From Bacteroidota bacterium (lineage in GTDB: Bacteria; Bacteroidota; Bacteroidia; Bacteroidales; Tenuifilaceae), in assembly GCA_023406715.1 (NCBI GenBank), contig JAEXVC010000244.1, forward strand, positions 1 through 43,143: a stretch of 43,143 bases of DNA. Reading direction: 5' to 3'. The position numbers and the translations under genes are program-made. Numbering within the stretch: position 1 is the stretch's first letter; every line of letters starts with the position of its first letter. Shown one piece after another: positions 1 through 8,342 of the stretch. The notes below the pieces were generated by a model, which did no database searches, was not told the origin of the DNA, and saw nothing but the letters and a program-made list of their open reading frames with translations.

Positions 1-1939
1 TTTGCTGGGTTTTCCAAGGCTTGTCGGTCCAGTTATAAAGATACGCAACGTGATGCGACGGCTCGTTTCCGTGAACATAGTTGCCAATTAACCCATCGCG
101 GGTAATATCCTCGGTACCCTCAAAGTACTTATCGGGTAGATGCATTGTAAAAAGAGAATCTAGATAAATCCCAAATTTCTTTTTACCGCCGTAAAGTTCA
201 ACTAATGCTTCAGGATTGTGCGGAACATACAAGCTGTAGTTCCACGAGTTTCCCTCAATAAAACCTTGTCCGTGAGTGCTTAGCACATCAAAATCGGACT
301 TAAATGTTCCATCGGAAAGGCGCGGACGGGTAAATCCTATGGACTTATCGAAAACGTTGATAAAATTTGATGAGCGTTTGTTAAACTCATCGTAAATGTC
401 CATTCTATTTAACTTATTGGCTAGTTGCGCTATGCACCAATCGTCGTAAGTGTACTCCAAGGTTTTGGAAACCGAACTGCCCGATTTATCCTCGGGAACA
501 TAACCCAACTTTATATAATCTCCCAATCCATCGTACCAGCCATTTTTGGCACTACGAACCGATGCCTCAAGCGCATAGTTTAAATCGAAGTTATCGTTTC
601 CCTTTATTGCCGCATCGGCAATAACCGATACGGAATGGTAGCCTATCATACACCAGTTCTCGTTGGCGTAGTGCGACCAAATGGGCAGCATAGAATGAAC
701 GCTTTGACTGTAATGCGCCAGCATCGATTTTATCATACTAGCATTACGACTAGGTTGAATAATATTGAATAGTGGATGCAGCGCACGATAGGTGTCCCAT
801 AACGAAAAAGTTGTGTAATTATCGAAATCGGAAGCAGTGTGAATGTTTTGGTCCAATCCGCGATACTTCCTGTCAGTATCCATATAAATAGTTGGCCCTA
901 AATACGTGTGATATATCTATGTATAAAAATTGATTTTATCGTCGTTGGTGAGTGTTTCAACATCAATCTTGCCAAGTTCTTTGTTCCACTGCTGCTGGCC
1001 TTGAAGTTTGATTGATTCAAAATCCCAACTTGGGGTTTCGGCAATCATATTGGCTAAAGCACCACTGGTGCTAACAGGCGAAATGGCAACCTTAAGCATT
1101 ATCTTCTCTCCCTCATTGGTTGAAAAATCGAAGTGACAACGAATTTGTTGGCCAGCATTCTCTGGAAAATTGCTATTCTGGTTGAATTTTCTCCAGAATC
1201 CACGGTAAATTAGAGTTTCGCCATTTACAATGCCGTAAGTTTTGAAAGATTTGGAAAAAGCAATGGCAAAGTAAACCGTGCGAGTTCTGGCCCATCCATG
1301 GGTTTGTCTATAACCGGTAATCAACGTATCGTTCTCTACGCGGACAAATGTCCAAACGTTCTTATCGGTGTAGTTGTAAATTCCGTGAATTAAATCGAGG
1401 ATAATATGCGCCGAATCGGATTTTGGGAATGTGTACTGATGCACTCCTACCCTAGCCGTTGTAGTAAGTTCAGCATTGATATTGTAATCTAAAAGATTAA
1501 CCTGATAGTAGTTTGGCTCAGCAAATTCCATTTGATGCGAAAACTTGGAGCGATAACCAGAACTTGGATTTGATGCAGTGCCAGGATTTAACTTTAACTT
1601 GCCAACAGTAGGCATTATAAGAATATCGCCTAAATCGGAATGACCAGTACCGCTGAAATGCGTATGGCTAAAACCAACAATGGTACTATCGGTGTACTGG
1701 TAACCAGCGCAGTACTTGTAAGCATCGGGGTTATATTTGCCATTTGTGGCATAGGGGATTGTATCGGTATCGGGACTAAGCTGTACGGCACCAAACGGAA
1801 CAGTTGCACCCGGAAAAGTATGACCCATGCGCTCAGTTCCAATAAATGGATTTACCCATTGTATGAAATTCTTTGAGGATTGTGAATGGCCAACTAAAGT
1901 AAAAATCAGTAAAACGATGGTTAGGTTAAAGTTTTTCAT
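1..1939 (-). pseudogene. GH92 alpha-1,2-mannosidase, interrupted by in-frame TAG, 3' end outside window
   Basis: Exported exo-acting alpha-mannosidase of glycoside hydrolase family 92, which trims mannose from glycans. A signal peptide (MKNFNLTIVLLIFTLVGHSQ) is followed by the family start IQWVNPFIGT and the N-terminal beta-sandwich. Codon 341 (917-919) is TAG. The same frame then stays open to the window edge and keeps reading as GH92: IYHTYLGPTIYMDTDRKYRG right after the stop, and HGNEPSHHVAYLYN at codons about 624-637, which holds the family's catalytic Glu. The truncated 340-residue product therefore lacks the catalytic barrel. About 645 codons are visible, and the family is usually around 740 or more. 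No frameshift is needed to join the halves, so this is one nonsense change, a sequence error, or a readthrough gene. Family call is firm; functional status is unknown. Confidence 0.85.
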
Positions 1940-2068
1940 TTTTTAGGAGTTTTGACTGTTTGACTATATGGCTATTTGGTTTTAGATGTTTAGACTGTAG
2001 TGTTTGTTTTTCGATCAACGATCAATAACCGAGCATTTTTGTGCGAGTTCACCGAAGGTAAACAACCA

Positions 2069-2656
2069 TCAACTTTTCTCATCTCTGAGAACCAAAAACC
2101 CAATCTCATTGGGATGATCCTGTATTAAATGCTTTTTATCGACTTTAATCAACTTAAACAGAACCATTAAATCGCCTCCGGCAGCGCCAATAAAAAAGAT
2201 ACCAAGCAATAACAACCAACCATATCCATAAACCAGCGCAATAATCACAGGAAACAATCCCAGAACCAAGCCCGGCATTATTCCTCCTAGTAAATAGTGG
2301 TTTCGTTTTAATGGTTCGTTGCAATGGCAGTAAGGAGTTAAGCATGCCCACTTAATTCCATAGCGAATAGATTTTAAACCACCTTTGGCGAATAGTCCCC
2401 AGGTTAATCCGTGTAAACCCTCGTGTAGAACAATCCCCAGAATCAAAATTAAAAGTAGCAGCACTTGATGAGAACGAAGAAACGTGAAACCTTCGAAAAA
2501 TGATTGCCAATCCCATATTAAAACAAATGGTACAACACAAATAATTGCTATTGGCAAAAGCATAGCAAATGCTATTATGTTGGCATTCAATGCCGACATT
2601 GTTTCGGATTTTATTACCATGCTCACATCAACACTGTTTTCTATTTCGGAACCCAT
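2069..2656 (-). CDS. DUF3267-family membrane zinc metalloprotease (putative)
   Basis: A 195-residue membrane protein with about four to five hydrophobic segments. Residues around 77-88 carry VLHEGLHGLTWG, an HExxH zinc-binding motif lying inside or next to a membrane segment. Near the C terminus comes AAGGDLMVLFKLIK and then DHPNEIGFLV, the arrangement seen in DUF3267 proteins, where the late Asp may supply the third zinc ligand as in site-2-type proteases. That makes it a putative intramembrane peptidase; the substrate is unknown. It follows the interrupted GH92 gene's 5' end by about 130 bases on the same strand and is divergent from the U32 gene. Family assignment rests on motif recognition; protease activity is inferred. 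Confidence 0.72.
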   Translation of the reverse strand: MGSEIENSVDVSMVIKSETMSALNANIIAFAMLLPIAIICVVPFVLIWDWQSFFEGFTFLRSHQVLLLLILILGIVLHEGLHGLTWGLFAKGGLKSIRYGIKWACLTPYCHCNEPLKRNHYLLGGIMPGLVLGLFPVIIALVYGYGWLLLLGIFFIGAAGGDLMVLFKLIKVDKKHLIQDHPNEIGFLVLRDEKS

Positions 2657-2768
2657 ACCGTTTTAATTAAAAGTGTTGAAAGGTAAATAAAATAACTAAT
2701 TGATAGTAATGATTTTAATCATTTAGATTGTTTAAGACATTCTGTTACCACACTTTGGGAGTTATATA

Positions 2769-2776
2769 TATCTTTG
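2769..2776 (+). promoter_or_regulatory. Putative -7 promoter element (TATCTTTG) of the U32 gene
   Basis: TATCTTTG matches the Bacteroidota TAnnTTTG element 19 bases before the ATG of the U32 gene. I see no TTTG or TTG at the usual -33 distance, so only half of the promoter is supported. Confidence 0.4.
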
Positions 2777-2795
2777 CAGGGCAAAACAGAATGAT

Positions 2796-4040
2796 ATGAT
2801 TAATCGCTCAGAAATTGAGGTAATGGCGCCAGCGGGCAACTTTGAATCGCTTATGGCTGCCATTCAGGGAGGTGCAAATTCGGTGTATTTTGGTGTTGGT
2901 CACCTCAATATGAGGGCAAAGTCAACGGTTAACTTTACGGCTGACGACCTTGCTGAAATTGTAAATATATGCTCGCAACACAACGTAAAAACATACTTAA
3001 CAGTAAACACCGTTCTATACGACCACGACATTGCTCCAATGCACAACATTATTGACGCTGCTGCAAAGGCAGGTGTTACGGCTATTATTGCTTCGGATCA
3101 AGCGGCAATGCTATATGCCCGCGAAAAGGGCGTTGAAGTTCACTTATCAACCCAACTGAATATCAGCAACACTCAGGCTTTGCAGTTCTACTCCCAGTGG
3201 GCCGATGTGGTTGTACTTGCACGCGAACTCTCAATGGACCAGGTAAAGGTTATTGCTCAAAATATTGATAAGTACGATATAAAAGGACCCTCGGGTAAGC
3301 GAATAAAAATTGAGATGTTTGCACATGGTGCTTTATGTATGGCTATATCGGGCAAGTGCTACCTAAGTCTTCACGAGGCTAATGCCTCGGCAAACAGAGG
3401 TGCTTGCATTCAGATTTGTCGACGTTCTTATACTGTCACCGACAACGAAACAGGTGCTCAACTTGAGGTTGATAATGAGTATATAATGTCGCCAAAGGAT
3501 TTGTGTACAATTAACTTCCTTGATAAGGTAATTGACGCTGGCGTTAGAGTTCTAAAAATTGAAGGCAGAGCCCGTTCCGCAGAGTATGTTAAAACAGTTG
3601 TAAAATGCTACGATGAGGCTGTGAATTCAATTGTTGATGGAACCTACAATCAACAAAAGATTGATGGTTGGATGGAGCGCCTATCCTCAGTATTCAACCG
3701 TGGTTTTTGGGATGGCTATTATTTGGGTCGCAAACTTGGTGAGTGGAGTAATGTTTACGGCAGCAAGGCTACCGAGAAAAAGCAGTACGTTGGAAAAATC
3801 ACCAATTACTTCTCAAACTTGGGTGTTGCCGAGGTTTTGATTGAAGCATCGGAACTTTACCTCAACGATAAAATCCTAATACTCGGCCCTACAACTGGAG
3901 TTGTTGAGGATACTGTTCGGGAAATTCAGGTTGATGAGAAACCTGCAGATTTCTCTCCGAAAGGAATTAAATGTTCCATTCCTGTTAAGGAAAAGGTTCG
4001 TAGAAACGATAAACTTTATAGGATAATTAAGACAGAATAG
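2796..4040 (+). CDS. Peptidase U32 family protein (TrhP/YegQ-like)
   Basis: A 414-residue cytosolic protein. It opens with EVMAPAGNFESLMAAIQGGA, typical of the U32 TIM-barrel start, and has the U32 signature FAHGALCMAISGKCYLS around residues 176-192, followed by GACIQICRRSY, which gives a cysteine cluster. The family is named as a collagenase-like peptidase, but characterised relatives (TrhP, RlhA) act in hydroxylation of tRNA wobble uridine or 23S rRNA. Length and the single catalytic domain fit the TrhP-like group better than the longer RlhA, so a tRNA-modification role is the best inference. The ATG at 2796 sits just behind a TATCTTTG element; another ATG at 2791 is out of frame. The gene ends in TAG. 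Confidence 0.85.
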   Translation: MINRSEIEVMAPAGNFESLMAAIQGGANSVYFGVGHLNMRAKSTVNFTADDLAEIVNICSQHNVKTYLTVNTVLYDHDIAPMHNIIDAAAKAGVTAIIASDQAAMLYAREKGVEVHLSTQLNISNTQALQFYSQWADVVVLARELSMDQVKVIAQNIDKYDIKGPSGKRIKIEMFAHGALCMAISGKCYLSLHEANASANRGACIQICRRSYTVTDNETGAQLEVDNEYIMSPKDLCTINFLDKVIDAGVRVLKIEGRARSAEYVKTVVKCYDEAVNSIVDGTYNQQKIDGWMERLSSVFNRGFWDGYYLGRKLGEWSNVYGSKATEKKQYVGKITNYFSNLGVAEVLIEASELYLNDKILILGPTTGVVEDTVREIQVDEKPADFSPKGIKCSIPVKEKVRRNDKLYRIIKTE

Positions 4041-4051
4041 CGAGGAAGTTA

Positions 4052-4087
4052 AAGATGCAGAAAAGAGTTTCTGCCCATAAACATCTT
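4052..4087. repeat. Two-tier hairpin in the intergenic region after the U32 gene
   Basis: GCAGAAA (4057-4063) and TTTCTGC (4068-4074) form a perfect 7-bp stem with an AGAG loop. An outer pair AAGATG (4052-4057) / CATCTT (4082-4087) could extend it. No T tract follows, so a classical intrinsic terminator is not supported; an mRNA 3' end structure is possible. Confidence 0.35.
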
Positions 4088-4127
4088 CTCGAACAATAAA
4101 CAACGATAAACGAACAACTAAAAAGCA

Positions 4128-4135
4128 TATATTTG
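4128..4135 (+). promoter_or_regulatory. Putative -7 promoter element (TATATTTG) of the DUF4254-GT9-ferredoxin genes
   Basis: TATATTTG fits TAnnTTTG and lies 22 bases before the DUF4254 ATG. No -33 TTTG is visible at the expected distance. The 117-base gap and the hairpin upstream fit a new transcription unit starting here. Confidence 0.4.
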
Positions 4136-4157
4136 CATAACTAAAATCATAAACGAT

Positions 4158-4772
4158 ATGACTTTCAGCGAACTTTGCAATAAGATTTTTTGGGACTGCA
4201 CAACCCATTACCACACAATGGACAATGTAGATGCCACCCCAACAATTCCTTACAAACAAGGAACAATTGAGTTTTCACTTTTCACCAAAAACTGGATTGA
4301 TGCTGTTCAGTGGCATTTGGAGGATATTATCCGCGATCCAAATATTAACCCTGTTGATGCACTTGCGTTAAAACGCAGAATTGACTCATCGAATCAGGAT
4401 CGTACCGATTTGGTTGAGATGATTGATAGTTACTTCCTCGAAAAATACAAGGATGCAAAACCATTGGCCGATGCTAGCATCAACACCGAAAGTCCTGCTT
4501 GGGCGGTTGACCGTCTTTCTATCCTTGCTCTAAAAATTTACCATATGCAGCAAGAGGTTATCCGCACCGATGTTTCAAAGGATCACCTCGATAAATGCCA
4601 AATCAAACTAAATATTTTGCTTGATCAAAAGAAAGACCTTTCATCTGCTATAGATCAACTCCTAAACGATTTTGAAACTGGTAAAAAGTACATGAAAGTT
4701 TACAAGCAAATGAAAATGTACAACGATCCATCGTTGAACCCAGTACTTTATGCCCAGCAAAACAAAAAATAG
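4158..4772 (+). CDS. DUF4254 domain protein
   Basis: A 204-residue soluble, mostly helical protein recognisable as DUF4254 by its start (MTFSELCNKIFWDCTTHYH), the WHLEDIIRD segment near residue 50 and NQDRTDLVEMID near 80. Its function is not established. Its 3' end overlaps the start of the GT9 glycosyltransferase by 23 bases, so the two are probably translationally coupled, and DUF4254 may be linked to lipopolysaccharide core or other glycan assembly. That link is inferred from position only. The in-frame TAG stop must work as a stop here, because readthrough would enter the GT9 gene in the wrong frame. Confidence 0.8.
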   Translation: MTFSELCNKIFWDCTTHYHTMDNVDATPTIPYKQGTIEFSLFTKNWIDAVQWHLEDIIRDPNINPVDALALKRRIDSSNQDRTDLVEMIDSYFLEKYKDAKPLADASINTESPAWAVDRLSILALKIYHMQQEVIRTDVSKDHLDKCQIKLNILLDQKKDLSSAIDQLLNDFETGKKYMKVYKQMKMYNDPSLNPVLYAQQNKK

Positions 4773-5814
4773 CGTGCCACAAAAGGTTTTGGCAATTCGC
4801 CTCAGCGCCATCGGCGATGTTGCCATGACTGTACCTTCCATCTGGTCGGTTACCCAGAGCAACCCAAATGTTCAAGTAACTTTGGTATCGCAGGGTTTTG
4901 CCCGCGATATTGTTGACCAAATTCCGGGTGTACTTTTCTTTGAGGTCGATACAAAAAAACGCCACAAGGGAATTTTTGGGCTATTCCGACTATTCAACGA
5001 CCTTAAACGTTTGGATAGCTACGATGCTGTTGCCGATTTGCACGATGTAATCCGCAGTAAGATCATTAGAACTCTATTCCGATTAAAGGGAGTTAGGGTA
5101 GTTAAAATTGATAAAGGTCGAAAAGAGAAACGGGAACTGTGTCGGGAGAAAAACAAACGGTTGGTTGAACTAAAATCGACGTTTGAACGCTACGCCGATG
5201 TTTTTCGCAAACTTAACCTTGAGGTCGACGATAGTTTCGATTACTTTTTCCGCGAGGCTCGTTTATCAGGCCCTATATCTATTGATTTGGGCTACAAGGA
5301 AGGCAACTGGATTGGAATTGCACCTTTTGCCAAGCATAAGGGCAAAATATACCCATTGGACCTGATGGAAAAAGTGCTGGAGCAACTATCATCTCACAAA
5401 ACCAACAAAATAATACTTATTGGTGGAGGTGGGCAGGAAAAGGAACTGCTTGAGGGCTGGGCAAAGAAATACCCAAATACCGTTTCAATTGCTCGCAAGT
5501 ATAGCATTGCCGATGAGCTTCAGATAATCTCCAACCTAGACGTGCTAGTTTGTATGGACTCCGCCAATATGCACTTTGCATCGCTGGTAAACACTCCAGT
5601 GGTTAGTGTTTGGGGAGCAACACATCCATATGCAGGTTTTTACGGTTGGAAGCAAAACCCGGAAAATGCTGTTCAGATAGACTTAAACTGCAGACCCTGC
5701 TCGGTTTATGGGAATAAGCCTTGCTTTCGCAAGGATTACGCCTGCTTGAACAGAATTACACCCGAGTTGGTTCTGAACAAAATAAACACCCTGTTAAATC
5801 AACACGTAGGTTGA
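4750..5814 (+). CDS. Glycosyltransferase family 9 (lipopolysaccharide heptosyltransferase-like)
   Basis: Transfers heptose or another ADP-activated sugar to the growing lipopolysaccharide core at the inner face of the cytoplasmic membrane, by family knowledge; donor and acceptor here are unknown. The N terminus has KVLAIRLSAIGDVAMTVPS, the GT9 signature, at residues about 12-30. The C-terminal Rossmann domain contains CMDSANMHFASLVNTPVVSV and WGATHPYAGFYGW. A cysteine-rich tail (NCRPCSVYGNKPCF) is common in this family. The start at 4750 lies inside the DUF4254 gene; a GTG at 4774 is the only close alternative. The stop TGA overlaps the ferredoxin ATG by one base. Confidence 0.85.
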   Translation: MPSKTKNSVPQKVLAIRLSAIGDVAMTVPSIWSVTQSNPNVQVTLVSQGFARDIVDQIPGVLFFEVDTKKRHKGIFGLFRLFNDLKRLDSYDAVADLHDVIRSKIIRTLFRLKGVRVVKIDKGRKEKRELCREKNKRLVELKSTFERYADVFRKLNLEVDDSFDYFFREARLSGPISIDLGYKEGNWIGIAPFAKHKGKIYPLDLMEKVLEQLSSHKTNKIILIGGGGQEKELLEGWAKKYPNTVSIARKYSIADELQIISNLDVLVCMDSANMHFASLVNTPVVSVWGATHPYAGFYGWKQNPENAVQIDLNCRPCSVYGNKPCFRKDYACLNRITPELVLNKINTLLNQHVG

Positions 5815-6056
5815 TGATTAGCACAGGCAAACCAAAGGTTATAACAGTAAACCGCAACCGATGCATTGGTTGCGGTTATTGTTTATCGGTTGAGCATAGG
5901 TTTTGGGTTATTTCGCCAAACGATGGTAAGATAACCACAGCTGAATTTATCAACTCAAAGGAACAAACACTTAAAGTGATGGTTCCTGTCGAGATTTTAG
6001 AGAGTGTAATTGAATCGTGCGGAAACTGTCCCGAAAGTGTGTTTAAAATCCAGTAA
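5814..6056 (+). CDS. Small single-cluster ferredoxin
   Basis: An 80-residue protein with CIGCGYC near residues 17-23 and CGNCP near residues 68-72, the Cys pattern C-x2-C-x2-C ... C-P of monocluster [4Fe-4S] ferredoxins; the additional Cys in CGNC may form a disulfide or be free. It would act as a low-potential electron carrier in the cytosol. The frame is open back to 5721 inside the GT9 gene, but the ATG at 5814, overlapping the GT9 stop in a TGATG arrangement, gives the expected ferredoxin N terminus, so I start there. It is translationally coupled to GT9 and convergent with VF530. The redox partner is not evident. Confidence 0.78.
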   Translation: MISTGKPKVITVNRNRCIGCGYCLSVEHRFWVISPNDGKITTAEFINSKEQTLKVMVPVEILESVIESCGNCPESVFKIQ

Positions 6057-6063
6057 ATGGACT

Positions 6064-6294
6064 TTATTCCTTTTGATTTCGGGTTATGGTCTGAATATAC
6101 AAATTCTCAACCTTTTTCCTTGCCCAAGGAGTTTTTCGCAAAAAAGTTAGGCTCGATTTTACGCTCGGATTATTGCTAAAGCAGTTTATTCGAATCAAGT
6201 TGTACAATTTCTCCCATCCATAGTAATCCACCAAATAGGTAACTACCATTTCGAGAGTTTTACCGTGCAGCAAATTGTTGGGCTGAGTGTTCAT
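6064..6294 (-). CDS. VF530 family protein (DUF2132)
   Basis: A 76-residue protein that matches the compact VF530 fold family: NNLLHGKTLEMVVTYLVDYY at residues 6-25, YGWEKLYNLIRINCF in the middle and NPSVKSSLTFLRKTPWARKK at residues 42-61. The last is the family's strongest motif. VF530 proteins are small, widespread and proposed to bind DNA; a precise function is not known. It converges on the ferredoxin gene with only 7 bases between stops and is divergent from rsgA across a 302-base spacer. Confidence 0.82.
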   Translation of the reverse strand: MNTQPNNLLHGKTLEMVVTYLVDYYGWEKLYNLIRINCFSNNPSVKSSLTFLRKTPWARKKVENLYIQTITRNQKE

Positions 6295-6490
6295 TTATTG
6301 GGTAATTTTGAGCATAAAGATAGTGGATATTTCCTTTCTGTACTTAGAGTTGACATCGTTCTCGTCTTATGGCGAATGAGGAATTATACCTATGCACCAC
6401 TCGTTCGCGCGCGTCTTCTTTTGATGCGTGCGATAACTACTATCCTGCTCACAAAATTTTCGTCCCAAAAGTACAAGTTATCGATACGTC

Positions 6491-6506
6491 GTTCGCATGT
6501 GCGAAC
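6491..6506. repeat. Perfect 7-bp inverted repeat GTTCGCATGTGCGAAC
   Basis: GTTCGCA and TGCGAAC are separated by TG, giving a 16-base palindromic site about 65 bases before the rsgA -7 element. No T tract follows, so it is not an intrinsic terminator. The size and symmetry would suit a dimeric DNA-binding protein; no regulator is identified. Confidence 0.5.
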
Positions 6507-6570
6507 TGAGGAGTAAATTGTTTTTTGTACAGTTTAAGAATTGATATAGGCATTCAAATCACAATTAGTT

Positions 6571-6578
6571 TATTTTTG
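6571..6578 (+). promoter_or_regulatory. Putative -7 promoter element (TATTTTTG) of rsgA
   Basis: TATTTTTG fits TAnnTTTG and lies 18 bases before the rsgA ATG. A TTG at 6541-6543 is 27 bases upstream, longer than the usual spacer, so the -33 half is unsupported. Confidence 0.4.
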
Positions 6579-6596
6579 TGGTTAGATTAGTTGAAA

Positions 6597-7520
6597 ATGG
6601 ACGTAGGGTTAGTTTTAAAAACAACAGGAAGTCATTATAGGGTTAAAATGCCCAATGGCGATATTGTGGATTGCACTATTCGTGGTAAACTTCGTTTAAA
6701 GGGAGTTAAAACCACCAATCCTGTAACTGTGGGCGATTTTGTAAAGGTGGAACTAAGCGATAAAAACTCAGGCGTAATTACTGAGGTAAACGACCGTAAG
6801 AATTACATTATTCGTAAATCGACCAACCTTTCGCGCGAATCACATATTATTGCAGCCAATCTAGATCAAGCGGTTCTTATTGTTACCATTGAGTTTCCTG
6901 AAACTCAACTTGGTTTTATAGACCGATACCTAGTTACTGCCGAAGCTTATTCTATACCTGCAGTGCTTGTTTTTAATAAGGTCGATTTGCTAAACGATGC
7001 AGGTATCGATAAGCTAAATCAGTACATCTCAATCTACGAGTCCATTGGATACAAATGCTTAATTGTTTCTGCCCAAACGGGTTATAATATGGACTTGTTC
7101 CGCGAGTTAATAAAGGGCAAAACAAGTTTGATATCGGGCAATTCGGGAGTGGGTAAATCAACTCTAGTAAATACAGTGGAGCCCAATCTAAACCTGAGAA
7201 CCAATAATATCTCCTCGGCGCATCTTACCGGGAAGCATACCACAACATTCAGCGAAATTTTTGAGTTAAGTTTTGGTGGATATATAATTGATACTCCTGG
7301 TATTAAAGGTTTTGGTTTAATTGATATTGAGAAAGAGGAGTTGTACCATTTCTTCCCTGAAATATTTAAATTCGCCTCTGATTGCAAGTACTACAACTGT
7401 ACACATATTCACGAGCCGGGTTGTGCGGTTATTGAGGCTACAAAAAAAGGAAATATTAGCCCATCGCGATACTTAAACTATTTGAGTATTTATGAGGATG
7501 ATAATGAAAAGTATAGGTAA
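6597..7520 (+). CDS. rsgA: Ribosome small subunit-dependent GTPase A
   Basis: Late-stage assembly GTPase that checks the decoding centre of the 30S subunit. The order is an N-terminal OB fold (about 1-65), then a circularly permuted GTPase: NKVD (G4, about 127-130) comes before GNSGVGKST (G1, about 181-189) and DTPGIKGFG (G3, about 222). A C-terminal zinc finger follows with C-x4-C-x-H-x5-C in CKYYNCTHIHEPGC. Length of 307 is normal. The frame could also start from TTG at 6591, but the ATG at 6597 gives the usual MDVGLVLKTTG start. It leads a plus-strand set with the AIM24 gene and mnmH. Confidence 0.95.
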   Translation: MDVGLVLKTTGSHYRVKMPNGDIVDCTIRGKLRLKGVKTTNPVTVGDFVKVELSDKNSGVITEVNDRKNYIIRKSTNLSRESHIIAANLDQAVLIVTIEFPETQLGFIDRYLVTAEAYSIPAVLVFNKVDLLNDAGIDKLNQYISIYESIGYKCLIVSAQTGYNMDLFRELIKGKTSLISGNSGVGKSTLVNTVEPNLNLRTNNISSAHLTGKHTTTFSEIFELSFGGYIIDTPGIKGFGLIDIEKEELYHFFPEIFKFASDCKYYNCTHIHEPGCAVIEATKKGNISPSRYLNYLSIYEDDNEKYR

Positions 7521-7570
7521 TATATTTAAAGTTATAGTTCTATTCAAGTCAAACATTTAAAATTTAAAAA

Positions 7571-8335
7571 ATGAAATCGCACGAAATTGACTACAAAATT
7601 ATGGGTGAATCAATTCAACTTGTAGAGGTTGAACTCGACCCGTCCGAAACAGTTATAGCCGAAGCGGGAGCAATGGTTTATATGGAAGATGGTATTGCTT
7701 TCGAGGCAAAACTCGGCGATGGTAGCGAGCCTAATGCTGGTTTCTTTGGCAAATTACTATCTGCAGGTGCTCGTGCACTTACTGGAGAATCAATATTTAT
7801 GACCCATTTTACTAACCGTGGATACGGAAAGCGCAAGGTTGCCTTTTCGGCTCCTTACCCCGGAACTGTTTTACCTATCGATTTAAGCAAACTGGGAGGA
7901 ACACTTATAGTTCAGAAAGATGGATTTTTGTGTGCAGCCATGGGAACAAAAGTATCTATGCAGTTTAATCGCAAAATTGGTGCGGGATTAGTTGGTGGCG
8001 AAGGATTTATTCTACAACGCCTCGAGGGCGATGGATTGGCATTTGTTCACGCCGGCGGTACTGTTATTGAGCGATATCTTAATAACGAAACACTTAGAAT
8101 TGATACCGGCTGCGTAGTTGCTTTTGAACCTTCAATCGATTTTGATGTGGAGACTACTGGTAGTTTAAAAAGTATGGTATTCGGTGGAGAAGGTTTATTC
8201 TTAGCCACACTAAGGGGAACGGGAAGAGTTTGGCTACAGTCAATGCCGATTCGCAAACTTGTTCAAGCGCTTTCGCCCTACGGAAGTAATTCTCGAAAAG
8301 AAAATAACTCGGTTTTAGGCGGATTTTTAGAGTAG
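7571..8335 (+). CDS. AIM24 / TIGR00266 family protein
   Basis: A 254-residue beta-rich protein of the AIM24 family (TIGR00266), recognised by EAGAMVYMEDGIAFEAKLGD near residues 30-50, GESIFMTHFTN near 73-83, the central YPGTVLPIDL and GEGFILQRLEGDGLAFVHAG near 140-160. It has no signal peptide or membrane helix. The yeast namesake is a mitochondrial inner-membrane protein; the bacterial role is not established. It lies 50 bases after rsgA and 7 bases before mnmH, probably one transcript. Its TAG stop lies just before the mnmH ATG. Confidence 0.85.
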   Translation: MKSHEIDYKIMGESIQLVEVELDPSETVIAEAGAMVYMEDGIAFEAKLGDGSEPNAGFFGKLLSAGARALTGESIFMTHFTNRGYGKRKVAFSAPYPGTVLPIDLSKLGGTLIVQKDGFLCAAMGTKVSMQFNRKIGAGLVGGEGFILQRLEGDGLAFVHAGGTVIERYLNNETLRIDTGCVVAFEPSIDFDVETTGSLKSMVFGGEGLFLATLRGTGRVWLQSMPIRKLVQALSPYGSNSRKENNSVLGGFLE

Positions 8336-8342
8336 TCATTTT

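Larger units (their letters stand above)
6295..6596. other. Intergenic region between VF530 and rsgA
   Basis: A 302-base divergent spacer. It holds a palindrome at 6491-6506 and a TATTTTTG -7 element at 6571-6578 facing rsgA. An 83-codon plus-strand open frame begins inside VF530 and runs to 6516, but its translation resembles no family and it has no start signal, so I do not call it. Nothing else is recognised. Confidence 0.6.

Noticed and set aside
1990..2030. CGATCAACGATCAA tandem 7-mer in the gap before the GH92 gene
   Set aside because: Only two copies of a 7-base unit; chance is likely and no function is suggested.
4088..4120. Short direct repeats (cgaacaa, acgataaacg) before the DUF4254 gene
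   Set aside because: Imperfect, short and low-complexity; no regular unit, so not a repeat array.
3876..4259. A 127-codon minus-strand open frame across the U32 and DUF4254 genes
   Set aside because: It covers two well-supported genes on the opposite strand and its translation resembles nothing; chance open frame.
6265..6516. An 83-codon plus-strand open frame between VF530 and rsgA
   Set aside because: It begins inside the VF530 gene on the other strand, has no family resemblance, and carries no promoter or ribosome site of its own.
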